Below, in pieces: positions 1-10,750 of a DNA stretch of 64,000 nt. The stretch lies in contig CP154955.1 in the NCBI GenBank assembly GCA_039621445.1, positions 32,533,417 to 32,597,416 of the forward strand. The letters are read 5' to 3'. Source of the DNA: Euglena gracilis (Eukaryota > Euglenida > Euglenophyceae > Euglenales). The translations under genes and the position numbers were made by a program. Position 1 is the first letter of the stretch, and each line of letters opens with the position of its first letter. The notes under the pieces were generated by a model, which saw nothing but the letters and a program-made list of their open reading frames with translations, searched no databases and was not told the origin of the DNA.

Positions 1-514
1 ACCCCAAAATTCCAAGTCCTTGCTTTCATCTCTGCGTCCCAGGGCACCGCATCCCATCCTGTTTTCATTGGTTTTTTAGCGGTCAATTATTGTCATCTTC
101 AAAAAAAATGTCCATGTGGGGGCAAATGAATAGAAAAGCTTAAGCGCGACATTTGCCTCAGAAGCAACCCGAAGAAGCGACCAAAAATAAAGTGGCCAAA
201 AGCAGCCAGAAGCAGTCATTTCTGGCTGCTTGTTGTCTGTGGTCGCTTTCAGCTGTTTCGTATTGCTTTTGACCAAAGTCACGTGCTTGCTCACAAGCGA
301 GTGCGGCTTTTTCTGTGTGCCTGTTCACGTGCCCCCTGACATTTTTATTTTGCCATTTTGTCATGTTTTGACCCAACACTGTGACAGTCCCAAAACTGAA
401 CCAGCTCTTTGCCTCATTCTTCCAGTTGTGATTCCGAAGAGAAGGTTTTGGTTGGCTCTGTGTCGCGTGTGTGGATTTTCAGTGTTCAGTCCCTCCCACA
501 GCCCTCTCTGGCAG
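1..514. other. Unassigned flank with a hairpin
   Basis: I see no supported gene here. An imperfect inverted repeat folds at 176-247: outer arms AGCGACCA / TGGTCGCT and inner arms AGCAGCCAGAA (201-211) / TTCTGGCTGCT (220-230). The rest is AT/GC-mixed, intron-like or intergenic sequence. The pyrimidine tract ending in AG at 513-514 could be the acceptor of the first exon described next. Confidence 0.5.
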
Positions 515-2134
515 GGGTAGACCTCCGGCGTCTGGATTTCCACAACGCGTGTGGCGGCGGCCCGGTGCGGTTCCCGGACTTCTTGCAGGTGCTTTTCCCG
601 GCCGTGGTCAGTGCTGTACGGGAACCCCCGAAACCTTATGGGTGGTGGGTGGTGGTGGGGAGGTCGATCCCCCTCCCACCCCCTGGTTGGTGAGTTGGGT
701 TCCACCCCCCCCCAGGCTTTCCCAAATTTCCGGGGGCACCGATTTTTCTGTCAGAATTTTCTTTTGGCACCTTCGGCGCCGAATGAGTTTTTCTTTGCAG
801 GCGGTGAGGTGTGGTGGGGGTTGACAACCCCCCCCCCCACCTTCTGGGTGGTTGGGTGGGGGTCGACCCCCCACACACCAGGTCTTCCCGTGCAGCCCTG
901 GCCGTGGACCCGAAGGAGGTCCACCGCGTCACACGCCCCAACATCCCGGAGCGGTACGTACCGCATGCGTTACACTTGGGTTCCAAATGTCTAGCGCCCT
1001 AAGTCTTGGGCAGAACACCACCCAAAACTAGAGTTGTTTATGGTTGTTCAAGCTAAAATTGGATCTAAATTTACATGGCAGCCTCCCACTAAATGACCCC
1101 CCCCCAGGGGGTGGGGCAGATAGTGGTATCAGGGGGTTCAAATTTTTTTGTGTTAATGATGGAGTAGGATTGGGGCTACGATTTCGGCCTAACTTTAGGC
1201 CTAACTTGTACACCCCCCCCACTTATAAACCCCGGTTTGGGGGGGTACCCGGGACCCCCCCAAAAGGGTCAATTTTTTCCTCCAGCGCTTCGCGCCGAAA
1301 TTTTTTTGCATTTTTGGCACATTTTTGCCCAAAAAGTGCCCAAAATGGCATTTTTGGTCGTTTTGGGGGGTCAAACATTTTCGGTCACCCGGACCGCGCC
1401 ACTGTTTAGATGGGGGGTGTCCCCCCCCACCCCCCCCCCTCCTGGCCCGCACGGGGGGGGGGGGTCCGGACCACCCCCCACCTGTCTTTATATCAAACCC
1501 TGGGGGGGTTATAAGTCCCGGAATTGTTGTTGAAAATCCGAACCCCAAAAATGACCCTGAAACCCCCCCAAATTGGCGATTTTTGGCAATTTGGTCAAAA
1601 ATAGCATTTTTGATGATGGTCGATCTTTAAAAAAAAAAAAGTACCAAAAAATCAGTTTTTTGGTGGTTTGCGGCCGAAAAATTCGTCCCCAGCAGTTTTC
1701 ATTTTTCCCGGGGGGGTATAAGTCCCAGTTTGGTTAGTTGGCCCGAGGGGGGGGGGTTATAAGTGGGGGGTGTTTATAAGTGGGAAGCGAGTGAAAGGAA
1801 TTCATCTCCAGCCGAAGACGCATTACAATAATTCAGTCAAATGGCAGCCCAACAGCTCCAGCTGAACCGAACGGCAGCAATTTCATATTTGAATTCTTTG
1901 ATTTTTTGGCTGATGTCCAAAAATCGGCAAAGGGCCTTTTTAATTTTGGTTTTTATTGTGTGGTGGGCATTTTCACATTTCATCTTTTGTTGTTATTGGA
2001 GTGCAGTGCTCAAAAAACGGCCTTTTTCAACTGGTGGCGTTTGAGCGTCCCCAGCGCCGAGGTTTTGATGACCCACCCATCCCAGGGAGTATTTCCGGCT
2101 GAAGCACGCGTTTGAGGCTTTGGACACAAAGAAG
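515..2134 (+). CDS. Putative 5' exons of an EF-hand gene
   Basis: Three exon-like blocks are bounded by AG acceptors and GT donors: 515 to about 606, 896-953 (donor GTACGT) and 2086-2134. The first reads GGGPVRFPDFLQVLFP, which resembles the second half of an EF-hand loop plus helix F. The second reads LAVDPKEVHRVTRPNIPE. The third reads EYFRLKHAFEALDTKK, like an EF-hand helix E running into a degenerate loop. The second and third blocks join in phase: the codon is split two bases plus one. The donor of the first block is uncertain (606 or 610). The function, presumably calcium binding or an EF-hand scaffold, is inferred only from these fragments and from the canonical EF-hand downstream. Introns are long and repeat-rich. 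The start codon was not found. Confidence 0.35.
1195..1790 (+). repeat. Intronic G-run / TTATAAGT repeat cluster
   Basis: Runs of 6-9 G followed by T(T)ATAAGT recur at about 1502-1518, 1709-1725 and 1747-1763, with a related TTTATAAGTGGG at about 1770-1782 and an inverted copy (CCCACTTATAAACC) near 1217-1232. Long C or G homopolymers lie between them. No coding is seen. This may be the decayed body of one dispersed repeat inside the intron that follows the exon at 896-953. Confidence 0.5.
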
Positions 2135-2685
2135 GTTGGCCCCAGGCTGCGTCGTGCCACTCGGTTTGCACCCGCCAATTTCTGTCAGGTCGAAATTCTC
2201 TGGTTCTCTGATAAAGCACATTGGTCTATTCAGCTTTGTGTTTATTATCATTCTACTTATTTTTTTCAGTACCCAAAATGCCCAAATGAATATTAATTTT
2301 CACTCTGCATTGAAAAGCTTTTATGTGCCAAGAAAACCAAAATAAGCCAAGAAAGTGGATATGGATGCCAATAGGTGCCAAATAGAGAAGGGTGAGAAGG
2401 ATTTATCCAATTATTGGTGATCGGGTGAAATCACGCTTTCGCCTGATCACGTGTGGGGTGCACGCCATACGCCGCCGCCTGTCCGTGTTCCTCACCGTGG
2501 AGCAATTTAACCGTTCGCGGCCCGGCCCCAGCACTTTATACGCCAGCCGGCAGATGGGCTTGAGCTGAAGGCTCCCTGATTTTCGTCCCTGTCTATCCTT
2601 TGATTCTCCACCATTCAGATGACATTGAGCAATGTTCCGCCAACCAGCCCATCATATGTTCTGAGAATCGTTTTTACATATGCCA

Positions 2686-2699
2686 TATATATATACATA

Positions 2700-2744
<45 letters not shown>
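2686..2744. repeat. (AT)n microsatellite
   Basis: Nearly pure AT dinucleotide repeat, with one ATACAT and one ATGTGT interruption near its left end. It lies directly before the TCN array. Confidence 0.95.
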
Positions 2745-2747
<3 letters not shown>

Positions 2748-2750
2748 ACC

Positions 2751-3238
2751 GTCATCATCATCATCATCATCGTCATCACCATCACATTCCTCATCCTCAT
2801 CCTCATCGTCGTCGTCGTCATCGTCATCATCGTCATCATCGTCATCCTCCTCCTCCTCCTCCTCCTCCTCCTCCTCCTCCTCCTCCTCCTCCTCCTCATC
2901 GTCATCATCATCATCGTCGTCGTCGTCGTCGTCGTCGTCTTCATCATCGTCATCATCAGCATCGTCATCATCATCCTCCTCCTCCTCCACCACCACCACC
3001 TCCTCCTCCTCCTCATCATCACATCATCATCATCATCGTCATCGTCAATCATCATCATCATCGTCATCTTTCTCATCATCATCATCATCGTCGTCGTCGT
3101 CATCATCATCGTCATCGTCATCGTCATCCTCCTCCTCCTCATCATCGTCATTGTCATCGTCATCATCGTCATCATCATCATCGTCATCATTGCCATCATC
3201 GTCATCATCGTCATTATCATTGTCATCATCATCATCAA

Positions 3239-3296
<58 letters not shown>

Positions 3297-3349
3297 GTCC
3301 TCCTCCTCCTCCTCCTCCTCCTCCTCCTCATCATCATCATCATCATCAT
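2751..3349. repeat. (TCA/TCG/TCC)n trinucleotide array
   Basis: About 600 bp of TCN triplets in blocks of TCA, TCG and TCC, with a short CAC block and a few frame slips. Open frames of up to 280 codons run through it on both strands, giving poly-His/Pro, poly-Ser, poly-Ile/Leu/Val, poly-Asp/Glu or poly-Met. They come from the triplet composition and are not genes. Confidence 0.95.
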
Positions 3350-3429
3350 GTCAACCTTGGGAATCGGTCCAGCGTGTCGTGCACGCAGGCCACACCCGGG
3401 CCCGCTGGTCCTCACCCTAGCCTGAGGGG

Positions 3430-3860
3430 GGAACACAAATGATTTTTAGCGTATTTTTTTTGTTTTTTTTGTGTTTTTCGATTTTGGCAAAATTTGTGGG
3501 GTTTTTCTCCTTTTTTTTTTTTTGCTTTTTTGCATTTTTTTTCCTGGCGATTTTTGGGTTTTTGCTTTTATGTTTTTGATTGTGAAAAATCCGTCGTTTT
3601 GGCCCGAATTTCCCCCGAGACCAATAGTTTTGTCAGATTTTTGTCATTTCTGCTTTTTTTGTTCAACAAATCTTTGTGCAAAACGGAAAATTCTCCCTGG
3701 TGGAACTGAAAATTTTATATTCCTCTCCCGTATTTTAGTCGGGTGCCGACCCCACCCCGGGGGGGGGGGGGGGGCGCCTGCCTGGACAGGCACTGGACAG
3801 GCAGGCAGGGGCAGAGAGATAACAGCCGCCGAATGGTTGGCCCCCACAAGGGACAGGGCC
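3430..3860. repeat. T-rich tract plus GC-rich hairpin repeat
   Basis: A T-rich stretch (3444-3680) is followed by TTTTAGTCGGGTGCCGACCC at about 3734, a G homopolymer, and a palindromic GCCTGCCTGGACAGGCA-type hairpin (3776-3812). The TTTTAGTCGGG... motif, 26 bp long, recurs unchanged at about 63230, so it belongs to a dispersed repeat family. No coding is seen. Confidence 0.5.
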
Positions 3861-4065
3861 CTCCCAGCCTTTGGGGCGACTCCAAAAAAGGTAGGTGTTA
3901 GGATTCGCCTGGCGGTCAGGCCGGCGGTGACTGGGATGCTTGGGCCAGGGAGGAAGCGCCTCGCTAGAAGTGAGTCGGAGTTAGGACTCGACTCGGGCCG
4001 ACGAGTCCTGACTGTAACCTAACCCACCCTGCGCCTTTGCCAACCCCAGGTATACCGTTGCCAAC

Positions 4066-4077
4066 GATGATGATGAT

Positions 4078-4154
<77 letters not shown>
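4066..4154. repeat. (ATG)n microsatellite
   Basis: Pure ATG/TGA/GAT triplet repeat with one slip near 4077. It ends at a C-run/G-run palindrome (about 4164-4182). The open frames across it (poly-His, poly-Ile, poly-Ser on the minus strand) are composition artefacts. Confidence 0.95.
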
Positions 4155-4209
4155 CCTGATTCGACCCCCCCTTGGGGGGGGGTAGGACACACGGCCAAAA
4201 GTGCCCTAG

Positions 4210-4360
4210 CACAGACCCCAGCGCCGAAGGCGCCGTGAAGCCAAATATGGGCTATTTTCAAAGAAATGTGCCTGGGTGCAGGCCGAAATCCGACCCCCCC
4301 CCCCGAGGGGGGTAGTGCCTGCCTGGGCAGGCACCCCAAGGCACTCCGGACCCCCCCTCC
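4210..4360. repeat. Hairpin repeats (GGCGCC and GTGCCTGCC types)
   Basis: The palindrome GCGCCGAAGGCGCC (about 4220) is followed by C-run/G-run and AGTGCCTGCCTGGGCAGGCA (about 4314). Related hairpins occur at about 767, 1283, 3780, 7522, 8377-8475 and 8564-8610. Each lies beside C/G homopolymers in noncoding DNA, so this is a dispersed structured repeat family. Confidence 0.5.
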
Positions 4361-4767
4361 CCTCCCCCAGTGGTTGGTAACAGCCTGCTCCAGTGGAAAT
4401 GTGCACATGCCAGAAGTAGGTTTGCTGCCACCTGGGGGGTCTGGAAGTGTTCATTTTTTCTTTTAAAAAAGGACCGGACCCCCCGTTACCATCTTCACAA
4501 AGGTTGCTGTCGGTCTATTGCGTTCAAATATTTTTTACATCTTCATTTTGGTTGACATCTATTGTGCTGCTTGTCTGTGGGGGAACTCTTTAAGCATTTT
4601 CCATGCAATTTGCATTTTGCGTTTCTTGTGTTTGTTTGTGTCGTTTTTTTTTTTTTGAGGGCCCGTGTTGCGTTCCCCCCACCCCTCGCCAAACCCCATG
4701 CCTTCACTACCGTGGCCAACCGAGTGTCCATTTTGCATTTTGATACCCCCCGGTATCAAAAAGGTCC

Positions 4768-4917
<150 letters not shown>

Positions 4918-4990
4918 CGTTGGGTATTTTGCATACTCGGTTTCTTTGGCATTTGACATCAGTTGAATTGAATTGAAGGGGGCTCCCCAG

Positions 4991-5359
4991 CCCCCTTCCG
5001 ACCCCGACACCCTCCGGCAGCAGCGGGACGAGACGTCGGGGGGCATGAAGTTTGATATGAAAGCGTTCAATGTGCTGGACGCTGACGGCTCAGGTGAGCG
5101 GGTTTCTAAGGGAGTTTCTTGTGTTCGAGTTTGGCGGTGTCTATCGGTGCAGTTGTCGTCAGACCGGGATGCACTGCCCATAATTGTGTTGCATAGAAGT
5201 GCAGTGTGGTGTATCCGTTTGATTTATGTGCAACAGCAACGTGGTGCCTGCGCGGCCTCAGGTACCGTCACGTTCAAAGAGTACCTCCGAGGGTGGTATC
5301 CCAGCCTGAGGTCCTCAGCCCTCAAGCGGATGGTGGCCTCTTGGGGCCGGCCCCACAAT
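4991..5359 (+). CDS. EF-hand protein, two exons (4991-5093, 5262-5359)
   Basis: The exon at 4991-5093 follows a CCCCAG acceptor and ends in the calcium-binding loop DADGSG. A 168-bp GT-AG intron (5094-5261) splits a Gly codon, and the exon at 5262-5359 resumes with TVTFKEYLRGWYP. Joined in phase, these give a canonical 12-residue EF-hand loop with Asp at positions 1 and 3, Gly at 6 and Glu at 12, then helix F and LRSSALKRMVASWG. This directly supports a calcium-binding EF-hand protein. The whole-protein identity (calmodulin-like, CDPK-like or a larger scaffold) cannot be decided because the flanking exons are scattered among repeats. The donor at 5360 lies in a GTGTGTGTG tract. Confidence 0.7.
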
Positions 5360-5673
5360 GTGTGTGTGTGTTTCCATATTGAATTCATGGTTGTGCTAAG
5401 AGTGTGCGTATTATGGTCACAGTGTCCGTGACCCTTTGCCAACCATTTCACAATTAGGATTACAGCTCATACTTGCAGGCCGAAGGCTGCAAAAGTTTTG
5501 GGGGGAGAAAGAATATCACACGTATTTTCTTCCCCTCCCCCGAAACACAACAACAAACCCCCAACACAACACAACGCTGCCCCAACGTGGTGACCGAGAC
5601 CCAGACCTGTTGGGGTGAGCCCCAGGCACTGCCCGGGCCAAACCCAGCCCCCCCCCCCCCCCCCCGGCCCCAG

Positions 5674-5787
5674 GGGTCGGTGCCGCCCTCGGAGGCCACG
5701 GTGGAGGCGCTGCAGGCCCTGGACGAGTATGCAGCCCGGGCGGAGGTCCATCAGCGGGAGGCGCAGGGCGGGCGGCAGAAGTGGCCG
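5674..5787 (+). CDS. Putative downstream exon of the EF-hand gene
   Basis: A pyrimidine-rich tract and CCCCAG precede a 38-codon open block, GSVPPSEATVEALQALDEY..., rich in Ala, Glu and Arg and likely alpha-helical. It ends at a GTGGGC donor. Both the preceding exon and this one are in phase 0, so they can be joined directly. The GC content and codon pattern match the EF-hand exons and differ from the surrounding AT-rich DNA. No domain is recognised. An alternative donor lies 7 bp upstream. Confidence 0.45.
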
Positions 5788-6716
5788 GTGGGCCCCTCCC
5801 CCTCCCCCCCTTCCTGCCCAGCAGGGTGGCGTCTTGCCCCAGCACTGCTGAATTTTGAATGATGTGGGCAGTGGAGTGATGCCAGTGTTCTCATGTTCAT
5901 TTTTGGCATTTTGTTTGCTTTTTTTTTTTTGCAACCGACAATGGGATTGTGAAAAAAAAAACGGGAAACGGAAATTGAAGGTGCGTCGTTTTTGTGTGTT
6001 TAAATTGTGGAAACATTTTTTGTGAGTTTGCTGGTGATTCCACGGAGGCTTTCAATTCAACAGTGTGCCCATATATTATACTCCTGCTTGGCAGGAGTTC
6101 AAATGTTGAAGTGAATAAGGCGGCCATCCTCTGTTTGCCCCCCGCCTCTTGGGGGGCCAAGTGGTGGGTCCAGGTGGGTTCTTATGGATCGACCAGGACG
6201 TGGGTCATAGATTGGGACACAGGTCCACCATTTTTGGCAATTTGGGCAGAAGTTATGCCGCATTGCGGACGAATTTAGGCGGAATTTGGTCGAATTGGGG
6301 GCACTTTTGGACAAAATACGTTTTTAAAACCTTCCAATGTGGCTTGAGTCCCAAAAATTAGCCAGTTTCCAGCAGGCCGATCCAAACCTATCCTATTCCT
6401 AAAATTGAGTGGGAACACTCCCCAAATCCGCAGCCGCTTACCCACAAACGGCGCCGCGGGACTAAAAAGCCTGGAATGTGGGACGTGGGCCACCCCACAC
6501 AACCCCTGCTGGACCCACAAATTTGCCCTTTGGGGGGGGGGCAAATAGAGGATGGTTGCGGTGAATAATTACATTTGGGTTGGCAAAGCTGTGTTTTAGT
6601 GGGCCAACGAATGGCAGCATAACGGGCGTGTTTTTCCCTCTAGCAAAGCCAGTTCAGGGGTGGAACCCTATCCGGGTTTCGGTTTATTCCGTTGTGATTG
6701 GTCTTTTGTGTCGATC

Positions 6717-8189
6717 CCAGATATTCATTTAGTGTGGTACACCAAGGCTGTCATTTTGTGGTTCACTGTGGACACCAAAAATTTTTTTGTGGTTCACGTG
6801 TGGACACCAAAATTTTTTTTGTGGTTCACCTGTGGACACCAAAAAAATATATTTGTGGTTCACATGTGGACACCAAACATTTGGGTCAAAAAATGTATTT
6901 TCCCAAAATTTCTCGAAAATGGTGGGGAGTCAAAGGAAAGGTCCGGAGACCTGAATTGAAGTCCTTTGAAGCCCTATCTAAGGGTATTTGATTTCCTGCA
7001 ACTCACCGCCCAGCCCGAGTTACGGCCATTTTTCAGCCAATTTGGGCCATTTTGACAGTTTTGGCCTGTTTTGATTTAACCGTTTTTGGATGGAGAAGGT
7101 CGAAAAATTCGAAATAAAAATTCCAAAAAAAATTGCCCGAAACGATGTTTCCCGGAGCCAGAATAACTGTTTTTGAGCCGAAAATGACCCCCACCCCCCC
7201 CAGAAAAATAAAAAAAAAAAAAAAACGAAAAAAAAAAAAACAAAAAAAAAAACAAAAAAAAAAAAAAAAAAGAAACAAAAAAAACAAGAACAAAAACAAC
7301 TTTCGACCCCCCCCCCATGGGGTGGGGGGGTAAAAAACAAAAAAAATACAAGTCAGAGAAAAAACCCGAGAACGAGTTTCCCACCCCAGAATACTGTTTT
7401 GAGCCGAAAATGACCGTTTTTTCGACCCCCCCCCCCCCCCCCCCCCGGTTTTGGCCCGGAACCCATGCATTTAGGTGCAAATTTTTATATTGAGCCTCAA
7501 GAGGGTCCTAAAATACACACCCGGCGCTTTGCGCCGGAAGATTTTTTTTGCCTCTGCAGAGGAGGAGGGGCGGGGGACCCCCCCTTCCGAAACTGGGGGG
7601 GGGTGGGGACCAGGTTTGAATAGTGTTGAGCTCTTTATGGGACTTGCACGTAATGGATTTCCGAAAAGACTCGCATTGCAAATTTCCATAAATTTACAAA
7701 TTACACACCTGCAATTTACGTTTACTTACAGCAATTTTTGAAAGGTTAAGAGGTCAGCGACCCCCTCCCATACCCCCCCACACCCCTTTGCTTCGATTTT
7801 TTCGACTTTTTCGACCCGGAAACTGAGAAGATTCAGTGACCAAAAACTTGAGGTTGGAGGGGGGGTCCCCCACCCCCCCCCCTCCTCCGAGATTCCCATA
7901 CAAGCCTGGGGGTGTGATTCGCTGCCACACTTTACAGATTTAGCCGGAGCCAAGGTGACAATTTGGCTGAGGTCTCTCAAGATCAATCCGCTTTTAGTTG
8001 GTTTAAAACTTAATTTTTTTCCCGATACTCAATCAAGATTTGTGGGCAACAAAATTTTTTGTGGACACCAAAAATTTTTTTGTGGTTCACCTGTGGACAC
8101 CAAAAAAAATTTTGTGGTTCACCTGCGGACACCAAAAAAAATTTTGTGGTTCACACGTCTTTTGTGAACCACACTAAACGAATGTCTGG
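6717..8189. mobile_element. Non-autonomous TIR DNA transposon
   Basis: Terminal inverted repeats start CCAGAYATTCRTTTAGTGTGG (21 bp, two differences between ends), and TCGATC is duplicated at 6711-6716 and 8190-8195. The paralogous segment near 48.8 kb reads straight across this position without the insert. Just inside both ends lie direct copies of a ~33-bp unit, GTGGTTCACCTGTGGACACC followed by A/T runs: about four on the left (6755-6890) and three on the right (8058-8160). The interior holds A-runs (7204-7290), C/G-runs (about 7308-7330 and 7425-7447) and a CCGGCGC-TTT-GCGCCGG palindrome (about 7521), but no transposase. The 6-bp TSD plus CCAGA termini do not let me name a superfamily. Confidence 0.8.
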
Positions 8190-8376
8190 TCGATCCCCAA
8201 CCTTTTCAAAGTGCACGCTGTTTCATGGGGTCTCCTGTGAATGCCAAGGACAATGTGAATGCCAAGGACAGTGTACGATTGAGATCTTTCACCTTTGTGC
8301 GCTGCTCTGTTCCGCAGGTATTTTGTTCACACCCCCAACGGCTCTCCTCGTATCTCATCCAGGCTTGTGCTCAGTC

Positions 8377-8640
8377 GGGTGCCTACCCAACGGTGGGGGG
8401 TGCTAGGGGCAGGCACCCCATAGCACCCATCCGACCCCCCCGGGTGCCTGCCCCTAGCAGGCACGCCCCTCCGACCCCGGCGCTGAAGGTGCCGGGGGCC
8501 AGGAAAAGGCCATTTTCAATGAAAAAATTCTGGGTCCCCCCCGGACCCCTATCCCCCCTTCGGGGGTGCCATAGGGTGCCTGCTAGGGGCAGGCACCCTA
8601 TAGCACCCACCCACCCCCCCCCGGTTGGTAAGCGCAAGCA
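8377..8640. repeat. GGGTGCCTGCC hairpin repeats
   Basis: Several copies and inverted copies of GGGGCAGGCACCC / GGGTGCCTGCC are interleaved with TAGCACCCAYCC and C-runs, forming extended foldback structures inside the intron upstream of the exon at 8732. The same family occurs near 3780 and 4314. It is absent from the paralogue near 48.7 kb, so these hairpins were inserted, or lost, after the duplication. Confidence 0.55.
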
Positions 8641-8731
8641 TGGTCTCATCCCACTCATCTCCCGGCCGTGCCCCGCAGACCGGCCGCCAGTGCCAACTAC
8701 GGCCATCCCCCACCCCCTGCCTCCCTTGCAG

Positions 8732-8932
8732 GCGGCCCTGCGGCAGGCGTGGCGGCAGGAGGAGGTCGCCACCCGGGCGACGCTCCAATGTGAGGAGGCC
8801 GCGGCGTGGCAGGCGCTGGTGGAGGGCTTCAACCGCGGGGCCATCGCCCTGCAGGTGGGGCCGCTCGACGTGAACGTGGCCCTTGAGGCGGTCCAGGCGG
8901 CTGGCGCCCGTATGGTGCTGCGCCAGCGCTGA
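8732..8932 (+). CDS. Putative 3' terminal exon, Ala/Glu/Arg-rich helix
   Basis: A CCTCCCTTGCAG acceptor precedes an open block of 66 codons ending in TGA at 8930-8932. It begins AALRQAWRQEEVATRATL and continues with Ala/Glu/Arg-rich, probably helical sequence ending MVLRQR. It is in phase 0, like the exon at 5674-5787, and very GC-rich, as expected for this gene. A GTGGGG donor at 8855 would give a shorter internal exon instead. A paralogous exon-like block on the minus strand (about 48.64-48.50 kb) keeps the acceptor and most of the sequence (AALRLAVRQAEAIEVANRAT), which supports coding use at least in the ancestor. The function is unknown. Confidence 0.45.
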   Translation, partial: AALRQAWRQEEVATRATLQCEEAAAWQALVEGFNRGAIALQVGPLDVNVALEAVQAAGARMVLRQR

Positions 8933-9091
8933 CGCTGGTGCTGGCAGCCGCCACCCCGATGGGGCGACCCCCCGGGGAGGACGTCCCGCAGGTGGTCGCC
9001 CTGCCATCCACCCAGACCCAGACCCCAGCGAAGCGAACGCGAGGCCGCGGCAGCCTCTCCATCCTACACCCCATCCCTGCCAGGCACCTAT

Positions 9092-9420
9092 GGCCGACCA
9101 GGGCCGACCAGGGCCGACCAGGGCCGACCAGGGCCGACTATGAGTTTCAGGACCCCCGTAGGTGGGGGTTCCGACCAGGGCCGACCAGGGCCGACCAGGG
9201 CCGACCAGGGCCGACTTGCATGTGGTTGGCCGACCGAAGGGGAATGGATGAAGGAATTCGGCAGCTTTCCCTCTGGACCAAGCACCTCTGATGATGCTGG
9301 GCGATGCAGGGCGATGCAGGGCGATGCTGGCCCGGCAGCATCGACCGCGGGTTACCGCGGGTTTCAGGATTGTCATAGGTGGGTTGCCGACCGCAGCCGA
9401 CCGCAGCCGACCGCGCAACT
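9092..9420. repeat. GGCCGACCAG minisatellite cluster
   Basis: Ten-base units GGCCGACCAG are tandemly repeated at 9092-9139 and 9171-9215. Related arrays follow: GGGCGATGCA (9299-9334) and GCCGACCGCA (9387-9416). ATAGGTGGGGGT-like spacers lie between arrays. Open frames across it are repeats of Arg/Ala/Asp/Gln/Gly and are rejected as genes. Confidence 0.9.
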
Positions 9421-9499
9421 TTTTTCTAATTGATGTCAATTTTTTCAGTGAGAATGAGGAATAAGGCTCATTTTTTATCCCAGATTTTGAGATTTTTCT

Positions 9500-9990
9500 G
9501 GCTCATCTGGCTCATGTTGTCACTTTTGGCTACTTTTGGCCGCTTTTGGCCATTTTAGGTCTCTTTTGTCCCCTTTTGGCCCATTTGTCACCATAATTCA
9601 CCAATTTTGACCTATTTTGACCATTCTTGGCCACTTTTTGCGCACTTCTTGTAATTTTGGGCCATTTTGTCTTGCTCTTTGGCCATTTTTGACCATTTAA
9701 AGCCATTTTCGACCTTTTTTTTGTTATTTTGCCCATTTTTTTGGTCTCTTTTTGTTCCAATTTGACCATTTTCGAGCATTTTGCGCCAGGTGCAGCTTTT
9801 GGATTCGCAAAAACAGTGGCCAAAACAGCTTTTCTTTGGCCTTTGCCCACTTTTGGCCATTTTAACTATTTTCTGCCGACCACAGTCACTGATTTGGCAA
9901 ATATTGGGCTAATTTGGGTCAATATGAGCATATTTTATGGCATTTTGGCCATTTTGCTCCCTTTTGGTAATTTTGGGTCATTTTTCACAA
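9500..9990. repeat. Degenerate TTTTGGCCAT tandem repeat
   Basis: About 490 bp of loosely periodic (roughly 10-14 bp) CTTTTGGCC / ATTTTGACC units. The 106-codon minus-strand open frame with Lys/Gln/Gly-rich periodicity (KMAKSGQK-like) reflects this repeat. No gene is supported. Confidence 0.7.
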
Positions 9991-10022
9991 TCTTTTTTTC
10001 TGTGACGGATACCCCCACCTAT

Positions 10023-10083
10023 GGCCGACTATTTGCCGACCAGGGCCGACCAGGGCCGACCAGGGCCGACCAGGGCCGACCAG
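10023..10083. repeat. GGCCGACCAG minisatellite, second locus
   Basis: The same 10-bp unit as at 9092, about six copies, preceded by CACCTATGGCCGAC as at the first locus. Together they indicate a dispersed repeat whose core expands in tandem. Confidence 0.9.
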
Positions 10084-10364
10084 AGCACCAAAATGGGAAG
10101 TGACCATAGGTGCCTGATCCCTGCCTCTTGATCTTTGCACTGTGCCGCCACATGGGTGTGGCGTTGGGACATTGTCCTTGGTTTGCAAATGGTCAACCGC
10201 ACTCCCTCCCACCCTTGTCACCCATCTTTTGTGTGAAATCCAATTGACGCGTGTTGTTTTGGTGCGTTTGGCTTGGTTTGGTCTGTTTCGACCAAATTGT
10301 CTTGGATTAAATGCCATAAATGGTAAATGCCATAATTCAGGGTTGCGGGAACCTGCTGGAACAA

Positions 10365-10400
10365 CTGGGTTCCTGCAACAACTGGGTTGCAGGAACCCAG
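10365..10400. repeat. Perfect 15-bp inverted repeat
   Basis: The arms CTGGGTTCCTGCAAC (10365-10379) and GTTGCAGGAACCCAG (10386-10400) are perfectly complementary with a 6-base loop, and further partial copies of the arm lie at 10340-10364. The rest of 10084-10744 is AT-rich with no gene visible. Confidence 0.85.
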
Positions 10401-10750
10401 TCGTTGGGCGGGGGAGGGGGGAATCTGTGTGGGAATCTGCAAGCCGCATAATTTGCATCTTTTTGCATAATCGAGAAAGTGTGCAATTTTTTAAATGTGC
10501 ATTTTTTGCACAATGAAAAAGTTGTGAAAATTTGCGTTTTTTTGCATTTTTTTCAGTATATTTTGTTTTTCGATTTTCTTCGGGCATTTGCACAGGCAAA
10601 TTGATCCAATTTCAAACAACAAAGGTTTTTGGACCAATTTCTAGGGGTCTTGGAAAACAGTTCCAGGAACACGCTTCAGAAGACAGCAGCACCCCGGTCG
10701 CCAGGCCAGGGTCATGTGGCCATTATTCAAGCTGGGTCATGAAAAATGCA

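Larger units (their letters stand above)
6265..8800 (+). repeat. Segment with an inverted paralogue at 48.5-49.26 kb
   Basis: The sequence at 6265-6716 and 8190-8800 is similar along its length to the reverse complement of 48494-49260. Shared landmarks include GGCAAAGCTGTGTTTTAG, CGGGTTTCGGTTTRTTC, TTGTGATTGGTCTTT and GGCTCTCCTCG, and then an exon-like block. The copy here is interrupted by the transposon at 6717-8189, which the other copy lacks. The paralogue ends exactly at a GTAT array (49282) on one side and at a DIRS fragment on the other. Confidence 0.75.

Noticed and set aside
2600-3442. Frames of 250-280 codons (poly-His/Pro, poly-Ile/Leu/Val, poly-Met/Arg/Thr)
   Set aside because: Produced by the TCN trinucleotide array in all frames and both strands.
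9092-10083. CRISPR-like short regular repeats
   Set aside because: The 10-bp units are directly contiguous with no spacers: minisatellites.
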